Of a DNA stretch of 64,000 nucleotides, positions 47,199-58,938 are shown piece by piece. Under the pieces are notes generated by a model. It saw nothing but the letters and a program-made list of their open reading frames with translations. It searched no databases and had not been told where the DNA came from. The stretch's first letter is position 1. Each line of letters starts with the position of its first letter. Location of the stretch: NCBI RefSeq assembly GCF_036850765.1, contig NC_089493.1:16121632-16185631 (forward strand), in the 5' to 3' direction. Source of the stretch: Saccopteryx bilineata. Its lineage: Eukaryota; Chordata; Mammalia; Chiroptera; Emballonuridae. A program made the position numbers and the translations under genes.

Positions 47199-49800
47199 GA
47201 AGCTTCTCCATTGGCAGGCTTTGTGATCGTAATTATCATCTCTCTGGTTTTATCTCTCTGAGTGTCCTTGGCTTATAACTATTTATACAATTTCTGTGTT
47301 AGATATCTGAAGTAAATAAGGGATTTAAAAAAGAATACTGATAATTCAAAGTATTATGGGAAAGCGGCAGAATTGGGTTTGAGGAAAGGGCGGAGACAAG
47401 GTGGGCTGGGCAATAGCCTGGGCCACCACAGCACAACCATGACATAAACCAGTTTAGTTAGTACTGATGGTTCTGATTACTAGCTACCAAAGCTTGCATT
47501 GCTTTTATCACCCTACTGTCTCTGCATCTCTGACACTATTGGTCCTAGAATTTCAATGTCACTGTTCTACCATCTCTGCTCCTTCGCAAACATCCAGTTG
47601 GAAGCCTACAGTGGAGCACCTGCTTAGCAAGAGTGACTGGGTATGTTTGTATCTGGCTCTTTTCAATTCTATAATGAAAGACAGTCTGCGATTCACTTTC
47701 ATTACCCATATGGTTTATGCACATATTCAGATGGGTGGCTAACTGAACACTCATTTCTATTTCTTTTACCCTTGACCATCTCCTCTAAATATTTTCATTC
47801 CAATCTTCTTTCTAAGTTCAAAGTGGCCATCTGAAATCTTTCTTGCCAATGAGACATATGTTGAATTATGTTGCTGAATTTCTGGGGATATTTTTGCTTT
47901 TTCTGATAATATAGTTTTGATTGATGCCCTCTCTCCCCTGATCCCCTTTGCTCTGCTTTGAAAGTGGGCTTGCATCCTAAAGTCATAGCCATCATCTTGG
48001 ACTCTAATGAGAATAGGAACATTGCAGAGATGTAAACACTGACAACTATCGAGTCACTGAATCAAGGCCAGAAAAAAATAAGATACAGATTTCTGTGATA
48101 TAAGAAAAATAAATCCGTATTGTTTAGGCCTTCAAATTCAAGCTTTCTGTTACTTGAAACTGAACACATTCTTACTAGTACAATGGAGAATTCCTCAGGT
48201 CCTGGGCAGCCAGAAATTAAAAAAATATATATAAATAAAATAAATAAAAGGCATTTTTATTTTAAACATTAAAAAAATTTAAACGAACACTGATTTCCCT
48301 GAGTTCACATCTGAAATTGTTATTAAGAATATTTGGAAATCTAGGCACATGGTGTGTGAGTTGATGACAACTTCTTCCAAATACCTTTTCAAGTCTGACC
48401 CATAAGATACACATTCTTCTTATTAGACATATGTAGGCTAACATATGGATAACAGTTTATATTTCTTACGTTGACTCTCCATTTCAAGATGAAACACAAC
48501 CTCTGCTTCATCTTTCCCCCTTGCAAATAACTAGATAAGACCAAATGCAACTAATAGATTAAAAAAATAAATAAAATAATATACAAAGGTAAGATAATCT
48601 TAGCAATCTATCATGCTGAGACTCAGCAAAATTAATCTTGTATGCAAGCTCTCTATGTGGTGCTAAATCTGGGTAAAAAATATATATATAAAATTCAAAT
48701 ATAACAAAACAAATAATGTATTTGGCTTTGTGGCTAAACATTCCAGTCTATTTGCATCATTGCCAAAATGGTGGTGATTCAAATTCCTATTAGGACCAGA
48801 CAGGTACCATAACTGTGGCCAGGTAGAAGGATGCATGCACAGAGCGAGAGAGGGACTGCAACTAAGGGGAATTGAAAACAGACCTCTGTCAAAGGGGAAG
48901 CTGTCAGCCCCCGCTGATCAAGGCCGTGCTGGAGAGCAGGGCACTTGTCACACCTGATTGTCAGCAGGAGATGAAAATTCCATTTCTCTGTGAAGTGACT
49001 TGTTTTCCCACTTACTCAATTAAATAATAAATAGAGACTAGATCTGGATTTTGGTCTGATAACTCGTGACTTTCACTGTAAAGAAAAACTTAATCATTGA
49101 GTAATGACTGTGTCTTTTTTAGACTAGAAACATTGACATTGTATAAAGGAGCACACATACACACAAGAGAATAAATGCAGGTGCTTATCTTTAAGTATTT
49201 GGTCAAAAGTTTTACTTTAAAATTTTTCTCAATAAAAATAATTACTAATGAAGGAGGATGGGCTTTGCTAAATGTCCAAAGATTATGCTATATTTTTAAA
49301 CCAACTTCTCATTTATTTCCTATTAACAACAAAGCAATGGCTTTATACCGGTTTGCTATTTTTTATTATTAATATAATGCTAGTAACAAATAAACTTCCA
49401 AATCCTACTGTCACATATAACATAACTTTGTGTTGTTATGATATCGAATAGATGCAGAACTCAGGATTGAGGGCCTTCTCTTTCATGTTGTCCTCATGAA
49501 CCAAGCCTGGCATAGGCTCCCTAATTTTCACCAGGCACTTTTCTTATATATTAATATCTACTCAAAAAGAGGGGTGATCTTTTTAATGGGCCAAGAATGT
49601 TGTACTATATATTGATTTACTCTATATTCAGTTGCTTAGTATAGAGTCACAGTGTTTCAGCTAGGATACAAAGACATTCACTAACTGGGCTGTAGTTTAC
49701 AAGCAAAAGTCTTACCACAAGGAAGAAAACATGAATAATCAGTGAATATCCAGCCATCATTGCTGTAGTTTTCTAGATTTTATTTATTAGTGTTTATTTT
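47199..49800. other. Unannotated stretch, possible LTR end near 48180
   Basis: Mostly AT-rich. The end at about 48115-48180 (GTATTGTTTAGGCCTTC ... TTACTTGAAACTGAAC) weakly resembles a MaLR LTR 3' part. A 91-codon frame (47467-47742) overlaps an antisense frame and has no features. About 48775-48985 is GC-richer and unassigned. Confidence 0.35.
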
Positions 49801-49814
49801 TAGGGTTTTTTTTT

Positions 49815-50066
49815 TGTTTTTTTTTAGAGACAGAGAGAATCAGAGAGAGGTACACATAGGGACAGAAAGATAGGAAGGGAGAGAGATGAGAAGCATCAAT
49901 ACTTTGCTGTGGTACCTCAGTGACTACTTTCTCATATGTGCCTTGACCAGGGGGTACAGCACAGCAAATGACCCCTTGCTCAAGCCAGCAACCTTGAGGT
50001 TTCAAACCTGCATCCTCCGTGTCCCAGTCTGATGCTCTATTCGCTGTGCCACCACCAGGTCAGGCT
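49815..50066 (-). mobile_element. tRNA-derived SINE, GCTTGAGCAAGGGG type
   Basis: Minus-strand copy: GA-rich segment, GAGAAGCATCAATA, CATATGTGCCTTGACCAGGGGG, GACCCCTTGCTCAAGCC, and head complement ending CTGTGCCACCACCAGGTCAGG. Confidence 0.88.
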
Positions 50067-50944
50067 CCAGGGGCTTTCTTACTCCACATATTTTGGCTAT
50101 ATTAGCAGGTAATTTATATAATTCAAACACAAAATATTTTTTTACTACCTATTCTATAGTAATTTTACTAAATTCTAATATTTTGTTACATTAGTTACAG
50201 ATGATTTCTCAAACTATGGCTCATTCTATTCCCTTTGATTCAATTGGTTTTGTCAACGTTTTATTAATTACTTACTATGTGCCAAGCTATGTGATGATTT
50301 CAGGAGAAAAAGAAGTATGTAAAAAATACCTGGGACACTTAAAGTTAATTGTGGTGGATGGATTATATGCATCGACCTCTAAGAACTTTTTAAACTCTAC
50401 TAAAATGACAGTGCATAAAAATAAAATATGTAAGCTTGCTAGGATGTAAAAGAATGGAAGGGGGAAACACGGTGAATGGGAAATGTGAATTATTTCAGAG
50501 TGACAACCATGCAGAGGCATAATAACTGACAACCCACCCGCAAAGGCTGACGCATATGTCCCTGAATAGTGTGGGACTCTCAGCCATAAATATTGGCTTA
50601 TTTATAATAGATCAGGAAAGCTTAGAATATGAAGGTACAGTACTTTAGCAGCTGAGGAAGACACATCATGATAACAACAGAGGACGATGTAAAAATCTGT
50701 AAGAAATAGATGTGCCATGAGGTAACTTAGCCATCTCTCACTTTGTACCCCTTTCTTTGATTTAGTGAATGTGTTTATTCACTTAAAGGAAAAAAGAAAA
50801 AGAATTCTAGAGCTTTCAAATTCAGGGACATGAACAAAACAGGAGGTTAAAGTGAGGCTTTACACAGAATATGAGTATGAAGGGGAAATCTATAAATTAT
50901 GATACAGTGACAGCTCATCCATTTCTCTTTGTCTGTTTCCACAG
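50067..50944. other. Unannotated stretch
   Basis: AT-rich, no named repeat. Overlapping frames on opposite strands at 50201-50449 and 50287-50532 have no family features. Confidence 0.5.
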
Positions 50945-51086
50945 TCCCTCCGACAACAGAGCAGCAGATCTGCTCTTAAAGAGGCTTTAGAGACAAAGAG
51001 AAAAAACCACAGACAGCTTTTCCTGGGCTGAAGGAGCTTCCCTGTGAAAAGCCCCAGCATCTCCCAACACTGAAGCTGGATGATTA
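50945..51086 (+). other. Candidate exon of an unrecognised transcript
   Basis: A pyrimidine-rich acceptor (TCTCTTTGTCTGTTTCCACAG, ending at 50944) precedes, and a strong donor GTAAGT at 51087-51092 follows, a 142-bp segment. One frame begins open for 28 codons (SLRQQSSRSALKEALETKR, then 9 more) before TGA, so it would be a non-coding, UTR or terminal coding exon. I do not recognise the peptide. Splice-like pairs occur by chance in 64 kb. Confidence 0.25.
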
Positions 51087-51240
51087 GTAAGTTATATACA
51101 TGGAAAAAGTGGTCCAATTAACAGTCAAGCCTCATAAGACATGAAAGGCTAAATCCAACATAAACTAATCTGAAAAAGTTACTTCATGGGAAACAGAGAG
51201 AATGCAGAAAGTAGAAAAAAGTCAGTAAAACTATTATTGA

Positions 51241-51410
51241 GGCCTGACCTGTTGTGGCACAGTGGATAAAGTGTCTACTTGGAATGTTGAGGTCACATTC
51301 CAAGTAGAATGAGGTTGCCAGGTCAAGAGACATATGAGAGTTGATGCTTCCTGCTCCTCCCTTCCCCCCCTCCTCTCTAAAATGAAAAAATCTTAATAAA
51401 TAAAAAAAAG
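51241..51410 (+). mobile_element. Short tRNA-derived SINE with internal hairpin
   Basis: Head GGCCTGACCTGTTGTGGCACAGTGG and tail GAGTTGATGCTTCCTGCTCC are those of the short SINE type. The middle, where the B box should be, is replaced by a perfect inverted repeat: ctacttggaatg at 51275-51286 and cattccaagtag at 51296-51307, with a 9-base loop. The flanks aactattattga (51229-51240) and aactgttattga (about 51416-51427) are the probable target duplication. Confidence 0.85.
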
Positions 51411-51458
51411 AAATAAACTGTTATTGATATTTTGAGAGATATAAAGGAATATACTGTT

Positions 51459-51823
51459 TGTTTGTTTGTTTCTGAAGTGAAAAACAGGGAGGCAGAGAGA
51501 CAGACTGCCGCATACGCTCAACTGGAATCCACCCAGCAAGCCCACTAGAGGGCGATGCTCTGCCCATTTGGAGGGTTGCTCGATTTCAACCAGAGCCATT
51601 TTAGTGCTGGAGGTGGAAGCCATGTAGCCATCCTCAGCGCCCAGGCCAACTTTGTTTCAATGGATTCTTGGCTATGGGAGGGGAAGAGAGAGATAGAGAG
51701 AAAAGACAAGGGGAAATGTGGAGAAGCAGATGGGTGCTCCTCCTGTGTGCCCTGGCCAGGAATCAAACCTGGGACATCCACGCTCTAGGCCGCCACTTTA
51801 CTACTGTGCCAACTGGCCAGGGC
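51459..51823 (-). mobile_element. Long Rhin-1-like SINE, middle-aged
   Basis: Full-length minus-strand copy, moderately diverged: TTTCTGAAGTGAAAAACAGGG, box CCACTAGAGGGCGATG at 51542-51557, GA-rich segment, and head complement ending CCAACTGGCCAGGGC. The flanking tatactgtt (51450-51458; 51824-51832) is the target duplication. Confidence 0.92.
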
Positions 51824-52039
51824 TATACTGTTGTTTTAATAAGAAACTATTGCTTAACTGTGTCTCATTTGTAAAATGGTGCCTCATAGCGTGACTATGA
51901 ATATATATAAAATATTTAGAGCAATGCCAGATACATAATAAGTGATACATAAGCTATTACCTATTATATTTAAATTAATAACTATTGTGAATAGATGTTT
52001 AAAATTATTTCACTATTTTAGAACTGAAAACAATATTCA

Positions 52040-53790
52040 TGTTAAATAAATTTACAATCTGCAAAGCAAATCAAGAAAACAATTCCATTCAAAATAGTAT
52101 CAAAATATTAAAATATTTAAGAATAAATGTAACAACAGATGTGTAGGATTTACACACTGAAAAAGCACAAATTATTACTGAAGAAAATTAAAGAGTTAAA
52201 GAAATAAATGAAAAAGACATATCATGTTCGTAGATGGAAAGATTTAATGTTGTTAGGATGGCAAAACTACCCAGGTTGATCAGCAAATACAATGTAACTT
52301 ACATCAAAATTTTGGCTGTATTTTTTCAGAAATTTACTAATTGACCCTAAAATTCCAAACAAATAAAAGAGGTCCAGATTAGCCAAATAACCTTAAAAAT
52401 TATATGGAACAAGTTGGAGAATTCAAAATTCCTGATTTCAAAACTTATTACAAATCTATAATTATCAAGATCATGCATTATTGGCAAAAGCATAGACAGA
52501 AGATCATTGAGCTCGACTGGGTAATACATATGTAAACTCTCCATTTATGGTTAACTGGTTTTGACAAGGGTGCTGAGACTATTCTATGGAAGAATGATCC
52601 TTTCAACAGATATTGCCAGAACTGATATCCACAAGTAAAAGAATGAAGTTGGACCCTTACCTAAGTAAAAATAAACAAACTAACTCAAAATAGGTTATAA
52701 CTTTAAATATGAAAACTGAAACTATAAAACTCTTAAGAGAAAGCATAAATGTAAATCTTTGTGACATTAATTTAGGCAGTGGTTTCTATGACAACAAATA
52801 TACAAGCAACAAAAAGGTACTAAATTAGAAACCATAAAAACTTAAAAATGTTGTGCTTATAAGGACACTATCATGAAAATGAAATGACAACTTTTAAAAA
52901 TAAAGAAAAAATTTTAAATCACATATATTATCAAGAAACTAGTGCCAGAATATATGAAGAACACATAACTCAACAAGAAGACAACCTGTTTAAAAAACAG
53001 ACAAAAGACTTAAATAGATACTTTTCCAAAGAATATTTTTCAAATGACCAATAAACACATGAAAAGATATTCAAAAGCATTAGTCATTAGGGAAATGTGA
53101 ATCAAAATCATGAGATGCCACATCACACCTACTAGTATGGCTAAACAATAAGTGGTGTAGAGGATGTGAAGTAACTGGAGTATTGTAGCAGGTGAGAGTG
53201 TAAAATGTTACAGCAACTATGGAAAACAGTTTGACACTTATTAAAACTATTAAACATGGATTTGCCATATGATCCAGAAGTTACACTCCCAAGTACATAC
53301 CCAAGAGAATGAAAATATATTTCCACCAGAAGTGTACATAGCGGTACATCAACTTGATGACTGTGTAAATTAAATATGGTATAGCATATCCATCTAATGG
53401 AATATTATTTAGCAATGAGAAGAAATAAAGATACATGCTGTAATATGGATGAACCTTGAAAACATTATGCTAAGTAACAGAAACCATTCAGAAAAGGTCA
53501 CACTGTATGATTTCATTCATATGAATTATCCATAATAGGCAAATCGATACAGAAAGAAAATAGAATAGTGTTTGCAGAGAACTTAGGCTGAGTTTAATAA
53601 GGAGTGACAGTTAATGAGTAGAGGGCTTACTTTTGGGGTGATAAAAATGTTTTAAAATTTGGTATTAGTGATGGTTGCACAAATCTGTGAATGTATAAAA
53701 ACATGAAGTGTACACATGAAGAAATTAATTTTATGGTATCTGAATTACAATACAGTTAACATAAAAACATTATTCTCATTAGAACAAGTC
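52040..53790 (+). mobile_element. Old L1 3' part (ORF2 remnant and 3'UTR)
   Basis: Long decayed L1M-type segment: GCAAATCAAGAAAACAATTCC near 52064, CATGTTCGTAGATGG near 52225, GGCAAAACTACCCAGGTTGATC near 52260, GATGCCACATCACACCTACTAG (53114), GCCATATGATCCAGAAGTTACAC (53264), TATGATTTCATTCATATG (53507), and a 3'UTR ending GGTATCTGAATTACAATAC. Many stops. Confidence 0.88.
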
Positions 53791-54660
53791 ATGATACTAT
53801 GACTTATTGTGAAACAGAAAAAAAAATAGCTTAAGGAAGAAGAATCCAGAGTGCAAATAAAAAGCTATGGTTGATTGTAAACTGAATTGAAAATATCTTA
53901 ATGTTCTTGGTGGAGTCAAACCTTCCATCACGTAGGGTCAATTATCTTATATGCATTCACCATGGACTATGAAACAGGATTGATGATGAAAGAGTGGATA
54001 TAGAATTTAAGGGCTGGGTGGAATCAAGCCATATAGCACAATCAGATGTGAAAATCTTTACACATTTTGTGAGTGTACAACCCAGAAGGGACTCAAGTGA
54101 TTCATATTCTGGTTCCAAGTTTGCATATGAATGCATTAGAGTGTGACTATTTTCATCAATGTGATATATCCATTCTTTCATTCCATTCCTGTATGTGTCC
54201 CACAAACAGTCAGCAATAAGGTAGAAATGATTCACTTGTTCCAAATACTATAGTAAAATGAGAACATGCTTGAGCAACCTCGAAGCCTTTCTTAAAATAC
54301 AAAATGCTTTCACAAATGCAAAAACCACATACAATATTAACACTGTTCTTTTTGTATTTATTATCTTATTAATTTTGGCAGTACTATGAAGTGGGTATAA
54401 CATGATTTATTAGCTATAGTCTCATGCTGCTTGTTTTCTATGATTTCATTATCTTCTTTCTGAATTATGACTTTATTCATTATTTTTCTATTAGTTCAAT
54501 AAATAATTAGATTTATTTCATTGCAAGTCTGTAGGGTCATTCATTCTAAGTGAATTCTTCAAAGAATTATATACAGATTATTTTCTCCTACAGTACCTTA
54601 TTAACTTACCTTCTTCTTACATGAAAAAACTTAAAATGTTGTGTTTACAATAGCTACTAT
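53791..54660. other. Unannotated AT-rich stretch
   Basis: No named repeat. A 95-codon minus frame (54244-53957) has no recognised features. Confidence 0.5.
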
Positions 54661-54664
54661 TTAT

Positions 54665-55090
54665 TTATTTTTTATTATTAAACTGGATTTATTAAGGTGA
54701 TACTGGTTAACAAAATGATATACATTTTAGGCGTCCAATTCTGCAATACATCTCTGTTCACATATTGTGTGTTTAACCACTTAAGTGTTCATCCATCACT
54801 ATTTATCCCCCCACACTCTCCTCCACCTCCCAGACTCAGGCAATCACCACATTATTCTATATGTCCATAAGATTTTTTTATCTCTTTTTTTGTTCAACCC
54901 CTTCACCCTTCTCACCCAGTTTCACCCACCCTGCGACAGCTGTCAGCCTGCTCTCTCTCTATGATTCTGTCTCTATTTTGCCTGTTAGTTCATTTTGTTC
55001 ATTAGCTTCCACATATGAGTGAACTCACAGGGTATTTGTTTTTTTCTGACTGGCTTATTTCACTTAGCATAATGCTTTTCAGGTCTATTT
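54665..55090 (-). mobile_element. L1 3' fragment
   Basis: Antisense L1 landmarks: TAAGGTGATACTGGTTAACAAAATG (54694), CAATCACCACATTATTCTATATG (54841), and CTGGCTTATTTCACTTAGCATAATG (55050). Confidence 0.75.
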
Positions 55091-55259
55091 TTAAACTTAA
55101 AAAGTCATTTGTGCTTATTTGGCTGCTCCTCATTCTAGTTCTTTAACTTCCTTTTGAGATTGGAGCGAAGGGACTAGTCTGCACAAATAAAAAGTTCTGG
55201 CAACTGACCTGGTAAATAAGACAAGATGTAGTTTTAAAATAAAATATTGCAAATATTAC

Positions 55260-55260
<1 letters not shown>

Positions 55261-55290
<30 letters not shown>

Positions 55291-55350
55291 GCTCTTCTTG
55301 TTCTTACTCTTTTTTCTTCCTCCTCCTCCTCCTCCTCCTCCTCCTCCTTC
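55261..55350. repeat. Compound microsatellite (TA)n then (TCC)n
   Basis: TA repeat at 55261-55290 with a TACATA interruption, 25 bp of mixed pyrimidines, then about 10 TCC units at 55318-55348 followed by a degenerate CTT/TCT tail. Confidence 0.93.
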
Positions 55351-55478
55351 TTCTCCTTCAGTTAAATATTCAAATAGGTAAATTGGGCACAGCATTTATG
55401 TGTGAACTTATTTCTAAGTGTTGTCTTTATTATACTATAGTCTCTTACTATGAACCTTAGAGTTTTTTCTAAGAAATA

Positions 55479-56075
55479 CAGTGTGTCCATAAAGTCATGG
55501 TGCACTTTTGAGCAGTCACAGGAAAACAACAAAAGATGATAGAAATGTGAAATCTGCACCAAATAAAAAGAAAACTCTCCCAGTTTCTGTAGGATGATGT
55601 GGCAGCATATGCACATGCACAGATGATGACGTAACACCGTGTATAAAGCGGAGCAGCCCACGGCCATGCCAGTCGAGATGTGGATGGTACAGAGGAAAGT
55701 TCAGTGTGTTCTGTGGCTCGCTAAATTTGAATCCATGACCAAAGTGCAACATGAATATCAGCGCGTTTATAATGAAGCAACACCACATAGGAATAACATT
55801 ACCCGGTGGGACAAGCAGTTGAAGGAAACTGGCAGTTTGGTGGAGAAACCCTGTTCTGGTAGGCCATCAGTCAGTGATGAGTCTGTAGAGGCTATGTGGG
55901 ATAGCTACCTAAGGAACCCTAAAAAATCTGTGCGTGAGCCCACATCGAACTGCACTGAATAGGTATGAAACTGGGAGAGTATTCCTTTTATTTGGTGCAG
56001 ATTTCACATTTCTATCATCTTTTGTTGCTTTCCTGTGACCGGTCAAAAGTGCACCATAACTTTACGGACACACTG
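55479..56075 (+). mobile_element. Tc1/mariner-type transposon, internally deleted, 109-bp inverted repeats
   Basis: 597 bp, bounded by CAGTGTGTCC ... GGACACACTG and flanked by TA on both sides (55477-55478 and 56076-56077), the duplication used by Tc1/mariner elements. The inverted repeats extend to 109 bp (55479-55587 and 55967-56075), with roughly ten differences by eye. Between them lies a short frame for the DNA-binding part of a transposase. The catalytic DDE/D domain is absent, so it could move only with a transposase supplied in trans. Confidence 0.9.
55666..55962 (+). pseudogene. Transposase N-terminal remnant (helix-turn-helix part)
   Basis: A 98-codon frame from ATG 55666 (MPVEMW) to TAG at 55960-55962. 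The frame also extends upstream to 55639. The sequence LAKFESMTKVQHEYQRVYN, TRWDKQLKETGSLVEKPCSGRPSVSDE and RNPKKSVREP is typical of the paired-like helix-turn-helix region that opens transposases of the IS630/Tc1/mariner group and their relatives. About 250 further residues with the catalytic acids would be expected, but the frame stops just before the right inverted repeat. Either a deletion joined it to the repeat, or this is a short non-autonomous lineage that kept it. Confidence 0.75.
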
Positions 56076-56156
56076 TATATCGGGATGTTTTTCATAAAAT
56101 GCAATGCCATTTTTTGTTAGTAATATTGTTTATATTTTTGTTATTGGTATTGCTTG

Positions 56157-56275
56157 ATGAAAGAGGAAAAAAAGGAATGGAAGGAAAGAAGGAAGAAAGG
56201 AGGGAGGGAAGGAAGGAAGGAAGGAAGGAAGGAAGGAAGGAAGGAAGGAAGGAAGGAAGGAAGGAAGGAAAGAAG
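56157..56275 (+). repeat. GGAA microsatellite
   Basis: Degenerate GGAA/GAAA repeats leading into a pure block of 16 GGAA units (56207-56270). Confidence 0.97.
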
Positions 56276-56305
56276 TTACCAATGTCTATGGTAAAAGGAT
56301 TTCTT

Positions 56306-56691
56306 TTCTTTTCTTTTCTTTTTATTAAGTGAGGGATGGGAAGGCAGAGAGACAGACTCCACATGCATCCTGACTGGGACCCACGTGGCAAGCTCCCTAC
56401 AGGGTGATGCTCTGCCCATCTGAAGCTGCTGCTCTGTTGCACAGCAACCGAGCTATTTCAGCACCTGAGGTGAAGCCATGAGCCATCCTCAGCAGCCAGA
56501 GCCAACTTGCTGAAACCATTTGAGCCATGGCTGCAGGAGGGGAAGAGAGAGAGAGAAAGAAAGAGCGAGAAGGTAAAGGGGGAGGCGTAGAGAAGCAGAG
56601 GGTGACTTCTCCTGTGTGACCTAACCAGGAATCAAACCTGGGACTTCCACATGCCTGGCCGCTGCTCTACCACTGGGCCAGCAGGCCAGGG
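56306..56691 (-). mobile_element. Long Rhin-1-like SINE, older copy
   Basis: Diverged full-length minus-strand copy: TTTATTAAGTGAGGGATGGG, GACTGGGACCCACGTGGC, GA-rich segment (56540-56575), and head complement ending CCAGCAGGCCAGGG. Loose flanking repeats (gtaaaaggatttcttt at about 56290; gaaaaaaggtttcttt at 56692) suit an aged target duplication. Confidence 0.85.
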
Positions 56692-56707
56692 TGAAAAAAG
56701 GTTTCTT

Positions 56708-57517
56708 TCTTATCATCTCCAAAACTGTGGGGAAATATTATTTCCCCATTTTGTTTTAAAATTTTATAGAATACCTTTTTATAATATTAGCATTTTCATA
56801 CATACAATCTACCATACAGGTATTAACACTTTTTTATTTTTAGATCTCATATTCTTGTTTATATTCTGCATTACCAAAGCATTTCAATTGGACTTCTTAT
56901 ATTTTTGTTGCATTGCATTTCCTGCTTTAATGTTTACTATATTGGAATGCTCTTTTATTAGCCATGTTGGGAATTGCTCAATAGTAACATAATATTAGCT
57001 AACCCCTTGTTTTACTCTAGGGAGAAAAGAGAAATGAATTCTTGGAGCTTTATTCATTGCCTTCCATGAAGAAAAAAAGAGTAAAGAATAAAAACAACAG
57101 AAAACACCCTCAGAAAAAGAGCAAGCATGTGAAGAGTTTCAGTCTTTTCAGTCTTCATAAATGTGTGGATGAGGCACTTAATTTGCGGTCTCAATGTTTT
57201 GATCGGATTCCCTGTATTTGCATCTCTGGCAACCCAGTGTCACTGACTACTGCATAACCTCAGCATAACCACAAGGCCACAGGCTGCTTGCAGACGCAGC
57301 AGAAGGCAAAGGCTATTCAGCGGATCCTGTCCCAGAACTGGCAGCATGCTTAACATGATGCACTTAAAATAATAATTTTATTATCGAATGCATCATTTTT
57401 TTCTTACTGTTGCATAAAATCCCTCAGCCTAAACAATATTAAGTCACAATTTTGACTTTCTCAAATTAAAACCCAGTAGTATTAAAATTCAGTCAGTTGA
57501 GTCATTTAGATTATATG

Positions 57518-57518
<1 letters not shown>
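56708..57518. other. Unannotated stretch
   Basis: No named repeat. The frame at 57042-57257 begins in a Lys-rich A tract and has no family features. Confidence 0.5.

Positions 57519-57555
<37 letters not shown>
57519..57555. repeat. (CA)n microsatellite
   Basis: An uninterrupted CA run of about 37 bp. Confidence 0.97.
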
Positions 57556-57557
<2 letters not shown>

Positions 57558-58628
57558 TATCATAATGAGAGCATGGCCAAAAAAACATATTGATACCCAA
57601 GAGAGAAGAATCCAGGCTGGCTGGCATTGCTCCTTATCATTTCATTGAACATTATTTACATCAGTCTAGGAAGCTTTTTACAATCAAATTCCTTTTTTAA
57701 AAAAAATATTGTGTCTTTTCCATGATGTTCAGTCCAGTTCCTTCAACCTCCTCTAGTTCAGTACTTCCTTGCTAAGTACCAAGTTACTTGGAGAAGTAGA
57801 AATAAAACAGAGTTAAGCTATAGTAATTTTTCACAAGTAGGCATTCTGCAATAAGCTAAAAGACGAAGTCTTCAACTATGCTTTATATATCAAGCGTGGC
57901 ATCGGCACAACATTCAACCTGGATTATGAACAAAATGATGAGTTGGACTGTGTTACCATTCATTTGTAAAGGACCTCTGAAGCCATGGCATCATCCCTTT
58001 TTGCACAGTATCTTTTATATGCATCAAGCTGCATATATTATACCGAACAGAGGAAGTGCCCACACCAGCTTTCGACAATGTCCAACTGTTTCATCAAAAT
58101 CAGTCGACTCTCTTTAAAGATTAGTGAAAACTTACAAAGAACTCTCCTTTACTCTTCACTCCATCTTTCCTAAATGTCTTGTGCCAGGGGCTGAATGAAT
58201 CAATAAGAATGCCATAAATAATGGACTAAATAGGCAGGGCTTGACTTTTCTGTAACTTACTGTCTGATAAGACTGATAGAGAAGTCAATATATAATTGCA
58301 GAGGAGTGTGCTATCAAGCGATGCTCTTGTGAGCAAAACACCAGGCATGATAAGGCTCAGAGAGAGGTCCTTAGACATGTCTTCACACTGCCCTGAACAC
58401 CTTGGCACCCGAGTGGTCACAACATCACTTCACAGACATCACTGACTGCGGAGCCGGGGATCAACCGTAACCCAGCTTCACCATCTGTCATGCCAGGCCG
58501 GGTTCATCTTGGTGCTGTCATATATGTCACTATGGAAATAACTGCTTTACTAGTAGTCAGCCTCTGATCTGAGATGAGAAGAAGTCGAAGAAAGTGATTT
58601 GACACTTACTGGCTTAGCTCTTCCTCTT
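57556..58628. other. Low-repeat stretch, no gene recognised
   Basis: No named repeat. Two overlapping plus-strand frames (57878-58117 and 57985-58173) carry no recognised domain. Confidence 0.5.
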
Positions 58629-58629
58629 T

Positions 58630-58938
58630 TGTGTGTGTGTGTGACAAAGACAGAGAGACCGACAGAAGGACAGATGGGGACAGACAGACAGGAAGGCAGA
58701 GAGATAGGAAGTATCAATTCTTCATTGTGGTATCTTAGTTGTTCATTGATTGCTTTCTTATATGTACCTTGACAGGGGGACTAAGCAGACTGAGTGACCC
58801 CTTGCTCAAGCCAGCGACCTTGGGCTCAAACTGGTGAGCTGTGCTCAAACCAGATGAACCCATGCCCAAGCCAGTGACCTTGGGGTTTCGAATCTGGGTC
58901 GTCCATGTCCTAGTCCGACACTCTATCTACTGGTCAGG
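58630..58938 (-). mobile_element. tRNA-derived SINE, GCTTGAGCAAGGGG type
   Basis: Minus-strand copy with a GT-rich edge (58630-58643), GA-rich segment, GGAAGTATCAATTCTTC, TATGTACCTTGACAGGGGG, GACCCCTTGCTCAAGCC repeated with variants, and a head complement (TTTCGAATCTGGGTC; CCGACACTCTATC) that lacks its last part. Confidence 0.85.

Noticed and set aside
55362..55788. Minus-strand frames of 90-101 codons
   Set aside because: They are antisense to the mariner element and its inverted repeat.
56092..56442. 116-codon minus frame and 77-codon plus frame
   Set aside because: They come from the GGAA repeat (Phe-Leu-Pro-Ser and Lys-Glu-Gly-Arg repeats) plus SINE sequence.
57042..57257. 71-codon Lys-rich frame considered as a small basic protein
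   Set aside because: Low-complexity start in an A-rich tract, no family match, no promoter or splice context.
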